Of a stretch of DNA of 64,000 bases, positions 53,790 to 63,160 are shown piece after piece. This DNA is from M1-B18 sp048264125. GTDB taxonomy: Bacteria; Bacillota; Clostridia; Peptostreptococcales; Natronincolaceae. The notes under the pieces are model-generated. The model was not told where the DNA came from, made no database searches, and saw only the letters and a list, made by a program, of their open reading frames with translations. How positions within the stretch are numbered: position 1 is the stretch's first letter; every line of letters begins with the position of its first letter. The stretch spans positions 186,001 through 250,000 of the forward strand of contig JBLXDM010000006.1 of the NCBI GenBank assembly GCA_048264125.1. The letters run 5' to 3'. Made by a program: the position numbers and the translations under genes.

Positions 53790-54980
53790 ATGAAGCTGAG
53801 ATGGGATAAGCAATATCTTAAATATTCTTTATATGGCTTTTTGACTGTGGCGCTATCAATTTTATTTTATCTTCTGCTAAACAATGCAGGCTATTTATAT
53901 CAGATATTTAGCAGCAGCTTTGCTGTTGTCAGAAGGCTCCTGAGCCCCTTTATTATAGGAGCATCCATTGCCTATCTTTTAAATCCCGGTGTAAGATGGT
54001 TTGAAAGAAGGATTTATAGCAGAATAGAGCTTTTAAAGGGCCACAAAAAGCTGACAAGGCTCATAAGCATTCTTTCCATGTATCTCATATTGATCAGTGG
54101 AATAACGCTGTTGATAGTCTTTGTAGCTCCGCAGATAACTAATAATATACGTGATATCATCGATAATGTAGACAATTATTATACCTTCACTACAGAGTAT
54201 ATAAACCGATGGATGGACGATATTGAAGCCTTTAGCTCCTATAATATAACCGAGCTGGTGGATGCACGTCTAAATAGTCTGTTTCAGAATGCCGAGGAAA
54301 TTCTAATTTATGTTCTGAATAATCTAATCAATAGTATCGTTTCCATAACCTATGGATTGATGAATTTTATAATAGGCCTTATAGTCTCCTTTTATCTGCT
54401 TATGGATAAGGAGTCCTTCAAGGAAGGAATCATTAAAATTCTAAGGGTTATTTGGAGGGACGAAAAGGTAGTTGGTATAAGAACCTTTGGAAGGGAAGCG
54501 GACACTCTCTTTGCAAGGTTTATTGTAGGAAAATCAATTGACTCCTTCATTATTGCATGCATTTGCTTTATGGGCTTAAAGCTCATAGGCATACGATATG
54601 CATTATTGCTAAGCGTTATAGTTGGAGTCACCAATATGATACCGTATTTTGGACCCTTTATCGGAGCTGTCCCTGCAGTCATCATAACCCTCTTTGATAG
54701 TCCATTGAATGCTCTGTGGCTTATGTTATTTATCTTGGCACTTCAGCAATTTGACGGGCTGATTTTAGGCCCTAAAATATTGGGGGATAGTGTCGGTGTT
54801 ACTCCCTTTTGGATAATATTTTCCATAGTTGTTGGCGGAAAGCTCTTTGGTGTTTTAGGAATGTTTTTAGGAGTGCCTGTAATTGCCGTCATTAGGCTGG
54901 TGGTCAATAGGTTCATAGATAAGCAGCTGGAGCTTAAGGAAACCAGGCAGAAGGTTAATAACAATAATATAGGTACATGA
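53790..54980 (+). CDS. AI-2E/PerM family transporter
   Basis: This 396-residue membrane protein has about eight hydrophobic segments and a long central soluble stretch (about 120-200). The C-terminal part with VTNMIPYFGPFIGAVPAVIITL and GPKILGDSVGVTPFWIIFSIVVGGKLFG is the signature of the AI-2E/PerM family. Members are secondary transporters; some take part in sodium or proton exchange. It stands between the DUF421 protein and splB. The substrate cannot be assigned. Confidence 0.92.
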   Translation: MKLRWDKQYLKYSLYGFLTVALSILFYLLLNNAGYLYQIFSSSFAVVRRLLSPFIIGASIAYLLNPGVRWFERRIYSRIELLKGHKKLTRLISILSMYLILISGITLLIVFVAPQITNNIRDIIDNVDNYYTFTTEYINRWMDDIEAFSSYNITELVDARLNSLFQNAEEILIYVLNNLINSIVSITYGLMNFIIGLIVSFYLLMDKESFKEGIIKILRVIWRDEKVVGIRTFGREADTLFARFIVGKSIDSFIIACICFMGLKLIGIRYALLLSVIVGVTNMIPYFGPFIGAVPAVIITLFDSPLNALWLMLFILALQQFDGLILGPKILGDSVGVTPFWIIFSIVVGGKLFGVLGMFLGVPVIAVIRLVVNRFIDKQLELKETRQKVNNNNIGT

Positions 54981-55054
54981 TAAAGCCAATAGATAGGCAC
55001 CCCTTGTATTCTTTCTTTTAATGGAGAAGCTATATATATAGGAGGTGCTTTTTT

Positions 55055-56080
55055 ATGAGGCTATGGAAGCCAGATAGAGTATATTTTGAAGCAGCAGCAA
55101 GAGAAACGGAATTGGGGAAAAGGGTTCTGGAATATTGCAGGATGAATGATGTCCAGATTTTATCAACCACCTCTCATAATCAGGTAAGGGATTTGCCGGG
55201 AAAGGATGAAAAGGCTAAATTTGCAGCAGCCAAAAAGACCCTGATTGTTGGGATAAAAAAGAGTCAAAAGCTAGAGGTCTGCAGACCATCGGCGGATTAT
55301 CAGTTTTCCCTTATGACCAATTGTCCGGGAACCTGTGAATATTGCTATTTGTTTACAACGCAGGGGAAAAAGCCCTTTGTAAGGGTTTATGGGAACTTAG
55401 AGGAAATATACCAAACAATAGACAAGTATATAGAGAAAAAGCTGCCGGAGACAACGGTTTTTGAAGCCGCCAGCACAGGTGACCCATTAGGTATTGAGCA
55501 TATTACCGGGGGATTAAAAGAAACTATAGAGCATTTTGGAAGACTGGAAAAAGGGCGGCTGAGGGTGGTAACCAAATATTCAAATGTGGACACGCTGCTG
55601 GATATAGCTCATAACAAGCATACTCGCTTTAGATTTAGTATAAATTCAGGCTATGTCATCAATAATTTTGAGCACAATGTAGAGGGCCTAGAGGATAGAA
55701 TTGAGGCAGCCGGAAAAATGCAGGAGGCTGGATATCCACTGGGTTTTATAATAGCACCAATAATGCTTCATCAGGATTGGCAAAGGGAATACCGAGAAAT
55801 GCTGGAGAAGCTTTATGAGGGTATTGGTAGAGGTAGAGACAGCTTTTTTACCTTTGAGCTGATCCAGCACAGATTCACAATGAATGCAAAGGACATCATC
55901 GAGGCGAGGTTTCCAAATACCAAGCTGGATATGAACCCAGAGGAGAGGGAAAAAAAGTGGGGAAAATACGGTAGGGTCAAATATGTTTACAAAAAGGAGG
56001 AAGCATTGGAGCTTAAGGCGTATATAGCCGCACAGATAACGAGGCTATTTCCTCAAGCTCAGATTCAATACTTCACTTAA
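55055..56080 (+). CDS. splB: Spore photoproduct lyase
   Basis: This 341-residue radical SAM enzyme repairs the thymine dimer formed in spore DNA by UV. The cluster motif is CPGTCEYCYL (CX3CX2C). AASTGDPLGIEHITGGL and FRFSINSGYVINNFEHNVEGLEDRI are family stretches. It shows that the organism forms spores. The ribosome site AGGAGGTG can pair with GGCACCCC upstream (about 54998), which may affect translation. After it, 289 bases (56081-56369) hold no gene or clear signal. Confidence 0.95.
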   Translation: MRLWKPDRVYFEAAARETELGKRVLEYCRMNDVQILSTTSHNQVRDLPGKDEKAKFAAAKKTLIVGIKKSQKLEVCRPSADYQFSLMTNCPGTCEYCYLFTTQGKKPFVRVYGNLEEIYQTIDKYIEKKLPETTVFEAASTGDPLGIEHITGGLKETIEHFGRLEKGRLRVVTKYSNVDTLLDIAHNKHTRFRFSINSGYVINNFEHNVEGLEDRIEAAGKMQEAGYPLGFIIAPIMLHQDWQREYREMLEKLYEGIGRGRDSFFTFELIQHRFTMNAKDIIEARFPNTKLDMNPEEREKKWGKYGRVKYVYKKEEALELKAYIAAQITRLFPQAQIQYFT

Positions 56081-56369
56081 GCATAAAAATAAATACTAAG
56101 TTAAACAGAAGTCTATATTTGCAGTAGTTGGCGCATATAATTGTATTGAGGCCGACTATAGGGTATAGACCCTACCTCCATTACCCTTTAGGAATAGAAG
56201 CAATTCCTCAAAAACATTTTTCCTTAAGCAAAGCTAATGAAGAATTAACCAAGCATTAAAGAAAAATTAATATTAAAGTGATATATTTAATGCAGGAAAA
56301 TTATCCTAAAGCATGGAAAATAGTTATAGGATCTAAATTTGGGGTAATTTTTAAATAGGAGGTGAGCTT

Positions 56370-57524
56370 ATGGGTAAAAGAATTGTTATTATGACTGCTT
56401 CAATAGGCCATGGTCACGATCAGGCTGCAGAGAATATAAAAAGAGCCATAGCAGCTATTGATGGTGCAGCAGAGATAGAAATAATGGATTTTATGAAGCT
56501 TTTGCATCCCACCATCAGTCAATTTATTATCAGTACCTACTTAAGAATGATAGATGTGTTTCCTAGTGGATACCATTTTCTATATCAAATGACCAAAAGG
56601 CTAAATACACAGAATAAGGTAAGTGACTTGATAAGCCATAGGTATAAAAAGAAGATAGCTGTTATAGTAGCAGAAAAAAAGATAGATATGATTGTATTTA
56701 CTAACCCCTTTGCCTCGGTACTGGTATCCTCCATGAAGAAAAAGGGAAAGCTAAAGCTTCCTACAGCTACTATTATTACCGACTATACCGCTCACCCTGT
56801 TTGGCTGGATGAGACGATAGACATGTATTTTGTGGCTTGCGATGAACTAAAGCAGGAGCTTATAGAAAGGGGGATAAGCCCCCATAGGATATTTGTATCA
56901 GGTATTCCTATACATGAAAAATTTGATTTGTCAGTGGATAGAGATAAAATAATAAGGGAACAGGGTCTTGATCCTCACCTGCCAACATTGCTGGTGATGG
57001 GGGGCGGCCTTGGCCTTGGACCTATAAAGGAAATTTTGGATTCCATAGGAAGCATTAATCAGCCATTGCAGCTGCTGGTTGTGGCGGGCAAGAACTCACA
57101 GCTGCAGCTGGAGCTGGAGAATAAGAGATACAACAGCCTTCATAAGGTTAAGATATATGGATTTTGCAATAATATCAACGAACTGATGGGAATTTCTCAT
57201 CTGCTGATATCTAAATCCGGAGGGCTGACTATGACAGAGGCCATCAGCAAGGGCCTACCGACAATAATAGTTGATCCAATACCCGGTCAGGAGGTTATAA
57301 ATGCTAGATATTTCTCCAGCATAGGAGCAGCAAGGCTGGTGGATGAACTGGAAAATTTAAAGGATAGCATAGAGGATTTATTGTTTAATAATCCCGATAA
57401 ACGTAATGAAATGCTATTGATAGCCAGGGCAGCAGCGAGACCGAGGGCTTCCAGCAGCATAGCCCTAAGACTGGTGGACTATCTAAGTGCATATAGCAAG
57501 GAGCAAAGATCCTCTATAATGTGA
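56370..57524 (+). CDS. MGDG synthase/UgtP-type glycosyltransferase
   Basis: This 384-residue protein is a GT28 glycosyltransferase with the diacylglycerol-glycosyltransferase N-domain: MTASIGHGHDQAAENIKRAI, then TIITDYTAHPVWLDETIDMYFV. The C-domain has the sugar-nucleotide site VMGGGLGLGPIKE and SKSGGLTMTEAISKGLPTII. Members add galactose or glucose to membrane diacylglycerol. It acts at the inner face of the membrane, making glycolipid. It starts at ATG with AGGAGGTGAG. Confidence 0.88.
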   Translation: MGKRIVIMTASIGHGHDQAAENIKRAIAAIDGAAEIEIMDFMKLLHPTISQFIISTYLRMIDVFPSGYHFLYQMTKRLNTQNKVSDLISHRYKKKIAVIVAEKKIDMIVFTNPFASVLVSSMKKKGKLKLPTATIITDYTAHPVWLDETIDMYFVACDELKQELIERGISPHRIFVSGIPIHEKFDLSVDRDKIIREQGLDPHLPTLLVMGGGLGLGPIKEILDSIGSINQPLQLLVVAGKNSQLQLELENKRYNSLHKVKIYGFCNNINELMGISHLLISKSGGLTMTEAISKGLPTIIVDPIPGQEVINARYFSSIGAARLVDELENLKDSIEDLLFNNPDKRNEMLLIARAAARPRASSSIALRLVDYLSAYSKEQRSSIM

Positions 57525-57609
57525 AGTAGAGGCTTTTAGACTGAAGACAAACTATGATTATTGTATTTGTCATTCTGAGGCGCAGCTGCTAAATAATAGA
57601 TTTTATAGA

Positions 57610-57644
57610 TTAGGTAAATAAGGTGCTTATTTACCTAATTTTTT
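57610..57644 (+). terminator. Terminator of the glycosyltransferase gene
   Basis: TTAGGTAAATAAG (57610-57622) pairs perfectly with CTTATTTACCTAA (57626-57638), followed by six T. Confidence 0.92.
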
Positions 57645-57660
57645 GTGTTTTTTCATAGAC

Positions 57661-57714
57661 TTAACCTAAAATTAACAAAGCTTTAATTAGCCTATAAAGA
57701 TAAAAGTGTATGTT
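57661..57714 (+). promoter_or_regulatory. PhoP-box-like repeats and -10 element of the chemoreceptor gene
   Basis: TTAACC (57661), TTAACA (57672) and TTAATT (57683) repeat at 11-base spacing, the pattern of Bacillus-type PhoP boxes. TATGTT at 57709-57714 starts 21 bases after the last box ends, exactly as TAGAAT does in the pst promoter. It suggests that the chemoreceptor is induced by phosphate starvation. Confidence 0.6.
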
Positions 57715-57805
57715 TTTTACTATGTAGGAAAAGTATGCTTATATCTGTGTGGGCATTATTTATTTTTATCCTAAACATAATATCTTCATAATTGGGGGAA
57801 AGACG

Positions 57806-60055
57806 ATGACATTAAATTTAGGGTTAATGGGTAAAAAAAAGAAAACACCTAAGGTCAAAGCTAAGACAAATAAACAAGGAAAGAGGATAAAGGATTTCAT
57901 AAATAAATTATTGATTAGGCCCTTTAAAAGGCCTGCCGGGAGGATAAAGACGAAGATAAGTACGAAGAGGGTCCTTATGCTGGATGATTTAAGGATTCAT
58001 AACAAGCTGTTGCTCTTAGTGCTTATCGTTGGATTGGTGCCGATAATCATTTTAAGCGGAATAAGTATAAATAATGCCAGTAAGGAAATACAAAGAGAAA
58101 TAATTAAAGGGAATCAAGTATTTACAACCCTAACAATAGATAGAATAAATGAGTATTTCTTCAATAGAGAAGGTGACGGCAGCATATTAGCCGGCTCAAA
58201 GACTATAGCGGAAGGAATAGAAAGACTGAATAGCTTTGATTTCAGCGATATGACAAAGGATGAGATATTGGAGGAGTTTACAGAATACCTCAGTGATACT
58301 ATAGAAAAATACGAGTATACAGATATATTCCTCACTAATATCTATGGAGAAGTGGTTTTTAGCAATAAATATGATAGAAATGATATCGCACCCCTAGTGT
58401 TTTCAGGGGATTTTGTAGGTAAAGCCCTTGGGGGACAGCAAAATTGGTCAGGAGTTTTTTGGAATAGCTTTATAAAGGACAATCTTATGGTATTATCAAC
58501 CCCAGTATACTCACCAGCCTCCCAGAGCCCTATTGGCACACTAAATATTGTATTAAACCAGGAAAGAATCAACGAAATTGTTCAAAATGGCATTGATAAG
58601 CTGGCTAAAACTGCAGATGCATATTTAATCAATAGCGAGGGTTTATTTTTAACAAATACAATGAAGGGGAGCTATTCTGAAGGAGCGGTATTGAAGGAGA
58701 CTTTGGAAACAGAAGCAGCAAATATTTTAAAGGAGCCTATTAACAATGGAAGCTTTGATTATAATGACACCAGAAATTACATAGGACATAACGGCAACAA
58801 AGTGGTAGGCACACTTTCGGTGGCGAAAATAGGTAATAGCTATGCAGGACTTATTATAGAAGTGGAGGAGTCGGAGGCCTATGGGGGAATAGATGCACTC
58901 CGACAAACCCTCTTGATTATTGCGGCTGTAATTATACTGATATCCGCCACAATTGCAGTAAAGCTGGCACAAACAATTACAAGGCCCATCAGGGAGATAT
59001 TGTCTATTACAGGTGAAATAGCAGAATACAATCTAAAGACACCTATAGAGCCGGAGGAGATTTCAAGAAAAGACGAAATAGGAGACCTAAAAAGGGCAAT
59101 ATTGAAGATCAAGAATAATCTTAGAAGTATCATAACAGAGGTGGAGCAAACAGCAACTGAGGTGGCGGCCTCGGCAGAGGAGCTGAAGCTTAATTCCCAG
59201 CAGGCCTCCTATGCTGCTGAAGAGGTTGCCCTGAGAATCAGTGAAATTGCCCAGGGGTCTTCGGAGCAGGCAAATAATGCAGAGGAAAGCAGCCATAAAA
59301 CCAAGGAATTAAACCTTACGTTAATTGATAATTTTAAAAGCCTCGAAGAGATGACCTATTCCACCTGTGAAGCCTCCAAGCTGACAGCTTCGGGTCTGGA
59401 GGTGGTGGAGGTTCTCACCAATATAACTGAAGAAACCAGCAATGCCAATAGAAGGGTGCAGCTGAATATTCAAAAGTCATATGAGAATTCAATCGAGATA
59501 GAGAAGGCCAGTCAGCTTATAATGGAAATTGCAGATAAGACAAATTTATTAGCCCTAAATGCAGCCATTGAAGCGGCTAGAGCAGGAGAACAGGGAAGGG
59601 GCTTTTCGGTAGTTGCCGAGGAGGTAAGGAAGCTGGCGGAACAGTCTAAGGAGACCTCTAAGGCCATTAATGTAATAGTAGGTAATCTATATAAGGATTC
59701 TACATTGGTGGTAAAAACCGTAGAGGAGCTTCTGAAAATTGCTGAAAATCAGGCTGAAAGTGTTGCTTTGACTAAGGCAAAATATCTTGAAATAGCGGAA
59801 GCCATAAGAGCTGCTGAGGAGAGGGCAGGGGCTTTAAATGAATCCAGCATAAGTATAGATAAGCTGAGGCTTGAGGTTGAGGACAGGATTCATAGATTGG
59901 CGGAGGTATCGGAGGAAAATTCTGAAAAAACCGAAGAGGTATCAGCAACTATTCAAGAGCAAACAGCTTCGATGGAGGAGATATCAAGCTCCAGTGAGGG
60001 GCTGGACTCTATGGCTCAAAAACTCAGGACATTAGTCAGTAGCTTTAAGCTCTAG
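57806..60055 (+). CDS. Methyl-accepting chemotaxis protein with unusual basic N-terminus
   Basis: This ~749-residue receptor begins with a long Lys/Arg-rich stretch of about 65 residues, unlike most receptors, then a membrane segment (LLLLVLIVGLVPIIILSGISI), a dCache-like extracellular region (about 105-370), a second membrane segment, HAMP and the signalling domain (KTNLLALNAAIEAARAGEQGRGFSVVAEEVRKLAEQS). The ATG at 57806 follows GGGGGAAAG; the upstream reading has no ribosome site. PhoP-box-like repeats precede it and the pst operon follows, which points to phosphate or phosphate-poor conditions as its context. The ligand is unknown. Confidence 0.9.
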   Translation: MTLNLGLMGKKKKTPKVKAKTNKQGKRIKDFINKLLIRPFKRPAGRIKTKISTKRVLMLDDLRIHNKLLLLVLIVGLVPIIILSGISINNASKEIQREIIKGNQVFTTLTIDRINEYFFNREGDGSILAGSKTIAEGIERLNSFDFSDMTKDEILEEFTEYLSDTIEKYEYTDIFLTNIYGEVVFSNKYDRNDIAPLVFSGDFVGKALGGQQNWSGVFWNSFIKDNLMVLSTPVYSPASQSPIGTLNIVLNQERINEIVQNGIDKLAKTADAYLINSEGLFLTNTMKGSYSEGAVLKETLETEAANILKEPINNGSFDYNDTRNYIGHNGNKVVGTLSVAKIGNSYAGLIIEVEESEAYGGIDALRQTLLIIAAVIILISATIAVKLAQTITRPIREILSITGEIAEYNLKTPIEPEEISRKDEIGDLKRAILKIKNNLRSIITEVEQTATEVAASAEELKLNSQQASYAAEEVALRISEIAQGSSEQANNAEESSHKTKELNLTLIDNFKSLEEMTYSTCEASKLTASGLEVVEVLTNITEETSNANRRVQLNIQKSYENSIEIEKASQLIMEIADKTNLLALNAAIEAARAGEQGRGFSVVAEEVRKLAEQSKETSKAINVIVGNLYKDSTLVVKTVEELLKIAENQAESVALTKAKYLEIAEAIRAAEERAGALNESSISIDKLRLEVEDRIHRLAEVSEENSEKTEEVSATIQEQTASMEEISSSSEGLDSMAQKLRTLVSSFKL

Positions 60056-60058
60056 CAA

Positions 60059-60123
60059 TTAACATTCACTTAACATAAGGCTAACATTCGTATAACACTC
60101 AACATAAAACGATGATGTAGAAT
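60059..60123 (+). promoter_or_regulatory. PhoP boxes and -10 element of the pst operon
   Basis: TTAACA (60059), TTAACA (60070), CTAACA (60081) and ATAACA (60092) form four direct repeats at exactly 11-base spacing, the arrangement bound by PhoP dimers. A -10 element TAGAAT lies at 60118-60123, 21 bases after the last box ends. There is no good -35, as is usual for PhoP-activated promoters. Confidence 0.88.
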
Positions 60124-60171
60124 AATAAATGTAGTACAGCCGAAAAAAATACCGATAGGGGGATTTAAGTA

Positions 60172-61176
60172 ATGTTTAAAAAGTTCTTATTATTGTTGTT
60201 AATCGCAAGTTTAATGATCACTGCAGTCGCATGTGGAAGCAACACCGAGGATCCAGCAAATGGCGAAGAAGTTGGAGAAGTTGAAGAGGTTGAGGAGACT
60301 CTTGAGGGAACAGTTATAGTAGATGGTTCCGGTACGGTATATCCTTTAATGGCACATATAGCTGAGGAATACATGACCAATGCTCAACCAAATGTGAGCG
60401 TTCAGGTAGGTAGAGCAGGCTCAAGCGCAGGTATTAAAAAGTTTATCCCAGGTGAATTGGATTTTGCCGATGCTTCAAGACCTATGAAGAGTGAAGAAAT
60501 AGCTGAATTAGAAGCAAAGGGATTAAAGATGGGTGAAGATGTACTTGAGTTCAAATTAGCATTAGATGGTTTGACTATGGTTATCAACAAGGAAAATACA
60601 TGGGCAACTGAAATGACAAAGGAAGAAATAATCAACATGTATATCTCAGGCGCAATAAAGGCTGACGATAAGGTGCTTTGGTCAGATATAAGAGCTGATT
60701 GGCCACAAGAGGAAATCAAATTCTTTGGACCAAATGAAAACCACGGAACCTATGAATTCTTCTGGGAAGTAATTTTAGGCAAAAAGGACCTAGTAAAGAC
60801 AGCTAATCTGCAACAAGAATATTCAACACTAGTTGATCTAGTATCTAAAGACAAAAATGCAATTGCCTTCTTCGGATTCGGATACTATGTATCAAATACT
60901 GATAAGCTGACAGCAGTTAAGGTTGACTTCGGAAGCGGCCCGGTAGAGCCTACATTAGAAACAATCGGTGAGACCTTACCATATTCAGGCTTTACAAGAC
61001 CAGTATTCACATATCTGAATGCAGTATATGCTAAAGAAAAGCCACAGGTGCTGGATTATGCAAAGTATGTTGTTTCACCTGAGGGTGCTGCAAGACTGGC
61101 AGGGGAAAATGGCTTCGCACCATTACCAGCTGCACAATATGCTGGATATGTAAAGCAATTAGATGCTTTAAAATAA
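60172..61176 (+). CDS. pstS: Phosphate ABC transporter substrate-binding lipoprotein
   Basis: This 334-residue protein is the phosphate receptor of the high-affinity uptake system. It has a lipoprotein signal with lipobox AVAC (about residues 18-21), then an acidic linker. GTVIVDGSGTVYPLMAHIAEEY and GRAGSSAGIKKFIPGELDFADASRPM hold the phosphate-binding loops; NENHGTYEFFWEVIL is also typical. Four PhoP boxes precede it. A strong hairpin separates it from pstC, which probably keeps PstS more abundant than the membrane subunits. Confidence 0.95.
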   Translation: MFKKFLLLLLIASLMITAVACGSNTEDPANGEEVGEVEEVEETLEGTVIVDGSGTVYPLMAHIAEEYMTNAQPNVSVQVGRAGSSAGIKKFIPGELDFADASRPMKSEEIAELEAKGLKMGEDVLEFKLALDGLTMVINKENTWATEMTKEEIINMYISGAIKADDKVLWSDIRADWPQEEIKFFGPNENHGTYEFFWEVILGKKDLVKTANLQQEYSTLVDLVSKDKNAIAFFGFGYYVSNTDKLTAVKVDFGSGPVEPTLETIGETLPYSGFTRPVFTYLNAVYAKEKPQVLDYAKYVVSPEGAARLAGENGFAPLPAAQYAGYVKQLDALK

Positions 61177-61200
61177 TTCTAATACTATAGATAAGCATGA

Positions 61201-61235
61201 ACCTTAAGATGAGATACTACTTCTCATCTTAAGGT
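61201..61235 (+). terminator. Hairpin between pstS and pstC
   Basis: ACCTTAAGATGAGA (61201-61214) pairs perfectly with TCTCATCTTAAGGT (61222-61235). Only a weak T-tract follows (CGTTTATC), so it is more likely a 3' stabiliser or leaky terminator than a complete stop. Confidence 0.7.
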
Positions 61236-61296
61236 CGTTTATCAGATGACTTATACTGAGGATATTTTCAGTATATTTTAGAAAGGGAAGGGTTAT

Positions 61297-62223
61297 ATGG
61301 ACAAATCTATGAGCGTCAGAGAAGTGATAAAGGACAATTTCAATAATAAAAGGAATCGAAGCCTTGAGAAATTTATACCTAAAATATTTCTCCTTGCAGC
61401 TTCAATATCTGTAATCACCACGGTTGGAATTGTATGCACCTTGGTATTCGATGCCTTCAAGTTTTTCAGCAGGGTCCCTCTAGGGGAGGTATTCAGCACA
61501 AAGCTGGCTCCGCTCAGTGCTAATCCTTCCTTTGGTATTTTACCCTTAATTAATGCAACAATTATTACATCCTTAATTGCAATGTGTGTGGCTATTCCGA
61601 TAGGATTGACAGCAGCACTGTATCTCAGCGAGTTTGCCTCAGAGGGCATAAGGAAAACCCTTAAGCCGTTAATGGAGCTTTTGGCTGGAATACCGACGAT
61701 AGTTTACGGTTTTTTTGCCTATTCCTTTGTGACACCTATTCTAATGAAGCTAATACCCAGCTTAGAGGCCAAAAACGCCCTTAGTCCCGGTATAGTTATG
61801 GGAATTATGATAATACCTATGGTAGCCTCCTTATCGGAGGATGCTATGAATTCAGTACCAAATGCCATGAGGGAGGGGGCCTTTGCCCTTGGTTCCACTA
61901 AGCTGGAGGTGGCTTTTAAGGTAGTTATTCCGGCAGCCTTTTCAGGTATTATGGCCTCCTTTGTACTTGGAATATCAAGGGCTGTTGGAGAAACCATGAT
62001 AGTGGCTATAGCCAGTGGCAGCTCAAAGAACTTCACCTTTGACATCACTCGCTCAATGCAAACCATGACGGCATATATTGTTGAATTTACCAGCGGAGAC
62101 GCCGGAAGCGGAACCACGGGCTATTATAGCCTATACGCAGTTGGATTAATACTTTTTATTTTTACATTGCTAATGAACCTACTTGCACAATATATCACAC
62201 GAAAGTATAGGGAGGAGTACTAA
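61297..62223 (+). CDS. pstC: Phosphate ABC transporter permease PstC
   Basis: This 308-residue permease has about six membrane segments. The binding-protein-dependent transport signature is EGAFALGSTKLEVAFKVVIPAAFSGI, and ELLAGIPTIVYGFFAYSFV is typical of PstC. It pairs with PstA to form the channel. It starts at ATG behind AAAGGGAAGGG and ends 3 bases before pstA. Confidence 0.95.
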   Translation: MDKSMSVREVIKDNFNNKRNRSLEKFIPKIFLLAASISVITTVGIVCTLVFDAFKFFSRVPLGEVFSTKLAPLSANPSFGILPLINATIITSLIAMCVAIPIGLTAALYLSEFASEGIRKTLKPLMELLAGIPTIVYGFFAYSFVTPILMKLIPSLEAKNALSPGIVMGIMIIPMVASLSEDAMNSVPNAMREGAFALGSTKLEVAFKVVIPAAFSGIMASFVLGISRAVGETMIVAIASGSSKNFTFDITRSMQTMTAYIVEFTSGDAGSGTTGYYSLYAVGLILFIFTLLMNLLAQYITRKYREEY

Positions 62224-62226
62224 AAA

Positions 62227-63144
62227 ATGAGCTATGATGTTATGCAGGAAAATAAAGATAAGCATTTTTATAATACTGCAGCCCTTAAGCGGAGAATGAA
62301 GCGCCGTATTATACTGGATAAAATAGCAAAGTATATTTTTATATTATCCACCCTCTTTTCGCTGCTGATACTAGGTGTATTAATATACAGAGTTTGGAAT
62401 CAAAGTACTGGATGGCTTAGTCTAAAATTTTTGAAGAATAATTTATCTATCTTTCCCGAAAAAGCCGGCATATATGGTCCTATATTAGGAACTCTTTGGC
62501 TAATGGCAATAGTAGCTCCTGTAACTGTAATTTTGGGAGTAGCTACTGCAATTTATCTTGAGGAGTATGCAACAAAGGGTAGCGTTCAGACCTTTATTAA
62601 AGTAAATATATCAAACCTTGCGGGTGTTCCTTCAGTTATCTTTGGGTTGCTGGGTTTAACTGTATTCGGTAGACTCTTAAAGCTAGGCTCAAGTATTTTC
62701 GCAGGAGGCCTGACTATGTCACTGCTGGTGCTGCCGATAGTAATCGTTGCCAGCCAAGAGGCGTTGAAGGCGGTGCCGGGTTTTTTAAAGGATGCCTCCT
62801 ATGCATTGGGAGCCACCAAATGGACCACAATCAGAACGGTTGTATTGCCAACAGCTCTGCCGGGGATTATGACAGGCTCAATACTGGCATTGTCTAGAGC
62901 AATAGGTGAAACGGCGCCTTTGGTTGTTTTAGGCATACCCACACTTATTTTAAGGATACCGGATAGCATCATGAGTGACTTCACCGCTTTGCCGATACAA
63001 ATATATTATTGGACATTGGATACAGTATTGAGGCCTGAGTATGCAAATCTTGCGGCTGCCACTATAATCGTTTTGCTGTTTATGCTATTTATTATGAATT
63101 CTATCGCTATATTGATTAGAAATAAATATCAAAAAAGATATTAA
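62227..63144 (+). CDS. pstA: Phosphate ABC transporter permease PstA
   Basis: This 305-residue permease has about six membrane segments, the transport signature KDASYALGATKWTTIRTVVLPTALPGIMTGS, and NLAGVPSVIFGLLGLTVFG, typical of PstA. The N-terminus is a longer charged cytoplasmic tail. It begins three bases after pstC with a GGAGG site inside the end of pstC, so translation is coupled. Confidence 0.95.
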   Translation: MSYDVMQENKDKHFYNTAALKRRMKRRIILDKIAKYIFILSTLFSLLILGVLIYRVWNQSTGWLSLKFLKNNLSIFPEKAGIYGPILGTLWLMAIVAPVTVILGVATAIYLEEYATKGSVQTFIKVNISNLAGVPSVIFGLLGLTVFGRLLKLGSSIFAGGLTMSLLVLPIVIVASQEALKAVPGFLKDASYALGATKWTTIRTVVLPTALPGIMTGSILALSRAIGETAPLVVLGIPTLILRIPDSIMSDFTALPIQIYYWTLDTVLRPEYANLAAATIIVLLFMLFIMNSIAILIRNKYQKRY

Positions 63145-63160
63145 AATGGGAGGACTTAAC

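Noticed and set aside
54994..55050. GGCACCCC pairing with the splB ribosome site as a thermosensor-like control
   Set aside because: Only eight imperfect pairs over a 40-base loop; not enough to claim regulation.
56129..56145. TGGCGC...TTGTA resembling a sigma-54 promoter before the glycosyltransferase gene
   Set aside because: Spacing is one base too long and the invariant GC of the -12 element is GT; no activator is nearby.
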